DNA from: Cytophaga hutchinsonii ATCC 33406
GTDB taxonomy: Bacteria; Bacteroidota; Bacteroidia; Cytophagales; Cytophagaceae
NCBI RefSeq assembly: GCF_000014145.1
Contig: NC_008255.1
Location: forward strand, 1 to 64,000
DNA length: 64,000 bases
Direction of reading: 5' to 3'
Below the pieces are notes generated by a model. The model worked only from the letters and a program-made list of their open reading frames with translations, searched no databases and was not told the origin of the DNA. Position 1 is the first letter of the stretch; every line of letters begins with the position of its first letter. A program made the translations under genes and the position numbers. Below are positions 63,715-64,000 of this stretch, piece by piece.

Positions 63715-64000
63715 ATGAGTTTGAAGAAACTAGGAATGTTAGCGGTAGTGTCTTCTATCTTTGGAGGCATTGTAGCTTTAGTCGGCTACCAGTATTTTGT
63801 CAAAAAGAATGAATTTACGTCCATTGAATCGATGCAGCGCGCATCCTTTGCAAATTTTTCAGATACATCTGCTATCGCAGTGCCTGCGGGTCTCAATTTT
63901 ATTCATGCCGCAGAATTGACTACACCGGCAGTAGTGCATATAAAAACAACGTATATGCCTGAAACTACACGCCCTAAAACGCGTGATGAAGAATTGTTCC
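63715..64000 (+). CDS. HtrA/Deg-type serine protease, N-terminal part (runs off the window)
   Basis: ATG 63715 begins a frame of at least 95 residues that continues past the right edge. The N-terminus has a signal-anchor (LGMLAVVSSIFGGIVALVGY, about 6-25), then a linker and FIHAAELTTPAVVHIKTTY, which is the first strand of Deg/HtrA trypsin-like proteases of Bacteroidota. The catalytic residues and PDZ domains would be outside the window. Such proteases degrade or refold damaged envelope proteins. A TAATTTAG sequence (63680-63687), one base off the -7 consensus, may be its promoter. Confidence 0.75.
   Translation, partial: MSLKKLGMLAVVSSIFGGIVALVGYQYFVKKNEFTSIESMQRASFANFSDTSAIAVPAGLNFIHAAELTTPAVVHIKTTYMPETTRPKTRDEELF

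Overview
The window looks like chromosome from a gliding member of the Bacteroidota, most like Cytophaga. Support comes from a very large SprA type 9 secretion gene (32455-39597), the bacillithiol gene bshA, phosphosulfolactate synthase, short AT-rich spacers, GTG and TTG starts, and promoters of the form TTTG / TAnnTTTG. The species name is an inference; no database was searched.

Core chromosome, 1-41867. From the left: the end of a capsule-type tyrosine kinase with its PHP-type phosphatase and an epimerase; a TPR protein with phosphosulfolactate synthase and a DedA protein; aroE; an outer membrane barrel on the minus strand; uvrB; a DnaQ-like exonuclease; then on the minus strand a fatty acid hydroxylase, bshA and a GH3/beta-lactamase-fold fusion. 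A long plus-strand run follows: mutL, two rhomboid proteases, enoyl-CoA hydratase, a flippase, dut, a sugar nucleotidyltransferase, a TPR protein, a LolA/LolB-like lipoprotein (DUF4292), an EnvC-like LytM protein, tatA, gatA, a LysM lytic transglycosylase, maeB, ruvA, sprA, gcvH, a VanZ-like protein and an M28 peptidase. The maeB-ruvA-sprA-gcvH-vanZ stretch is tightly packed.

Integrated element, 41868-63372 (about 21.5 kb). It is bounded by a 12-bp direct repeat equal to the 3' end of tRNA-Asn(GTT). The intact tRNA lies at the right end (63362-63435, minus strand), and a large serine recombinase runs into it. The element is more A/T-rich than its flanks. Its left half is defence-like: a membrane-anchored PIN nuclease, an XRE-ImmA protein with a small PIN protein, a CoiA-like nuclease, a metallo-beta-lactamase-fold protein, a trypsin-like protease, a small middle component, a Rad50-like ABC ATPase with a CPLC zinc hook, a double winged-helix/Vsr-like nuclease, an Mrr-type nuclease and an unknown protein. 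MBL, protease, middle component and ATPase together look like an ABC three-component (ABC-3C) conflict system. The right half carries maintenance and mobility functions: an XRE regulator, two exported proteins, a large possible replication or partition protein with iteron-like repeats at its start, a small serine resolvase, a 45-residue small ORF and the integrase.

Right flank, 63373-64000: the body of tRNA-Asn, a spacer and the start of an HtrA/Deg-type periplasmic protease that runs off the window.

The most unusual points are these. The integrase stop codon depends on whether the element is integrated or circular. The MBL-protease-ATPase operon echoes type 1 Avs systems, with an SMC-like ATPase in place of the STAND protein. 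A perfect 25-bp hairpin overlaps the end of the PIN toxin gene. Iteron-like repeats precede the minus-strand 530-residue gene, and a 28-bp piece of that gene is repeated upstream of it.
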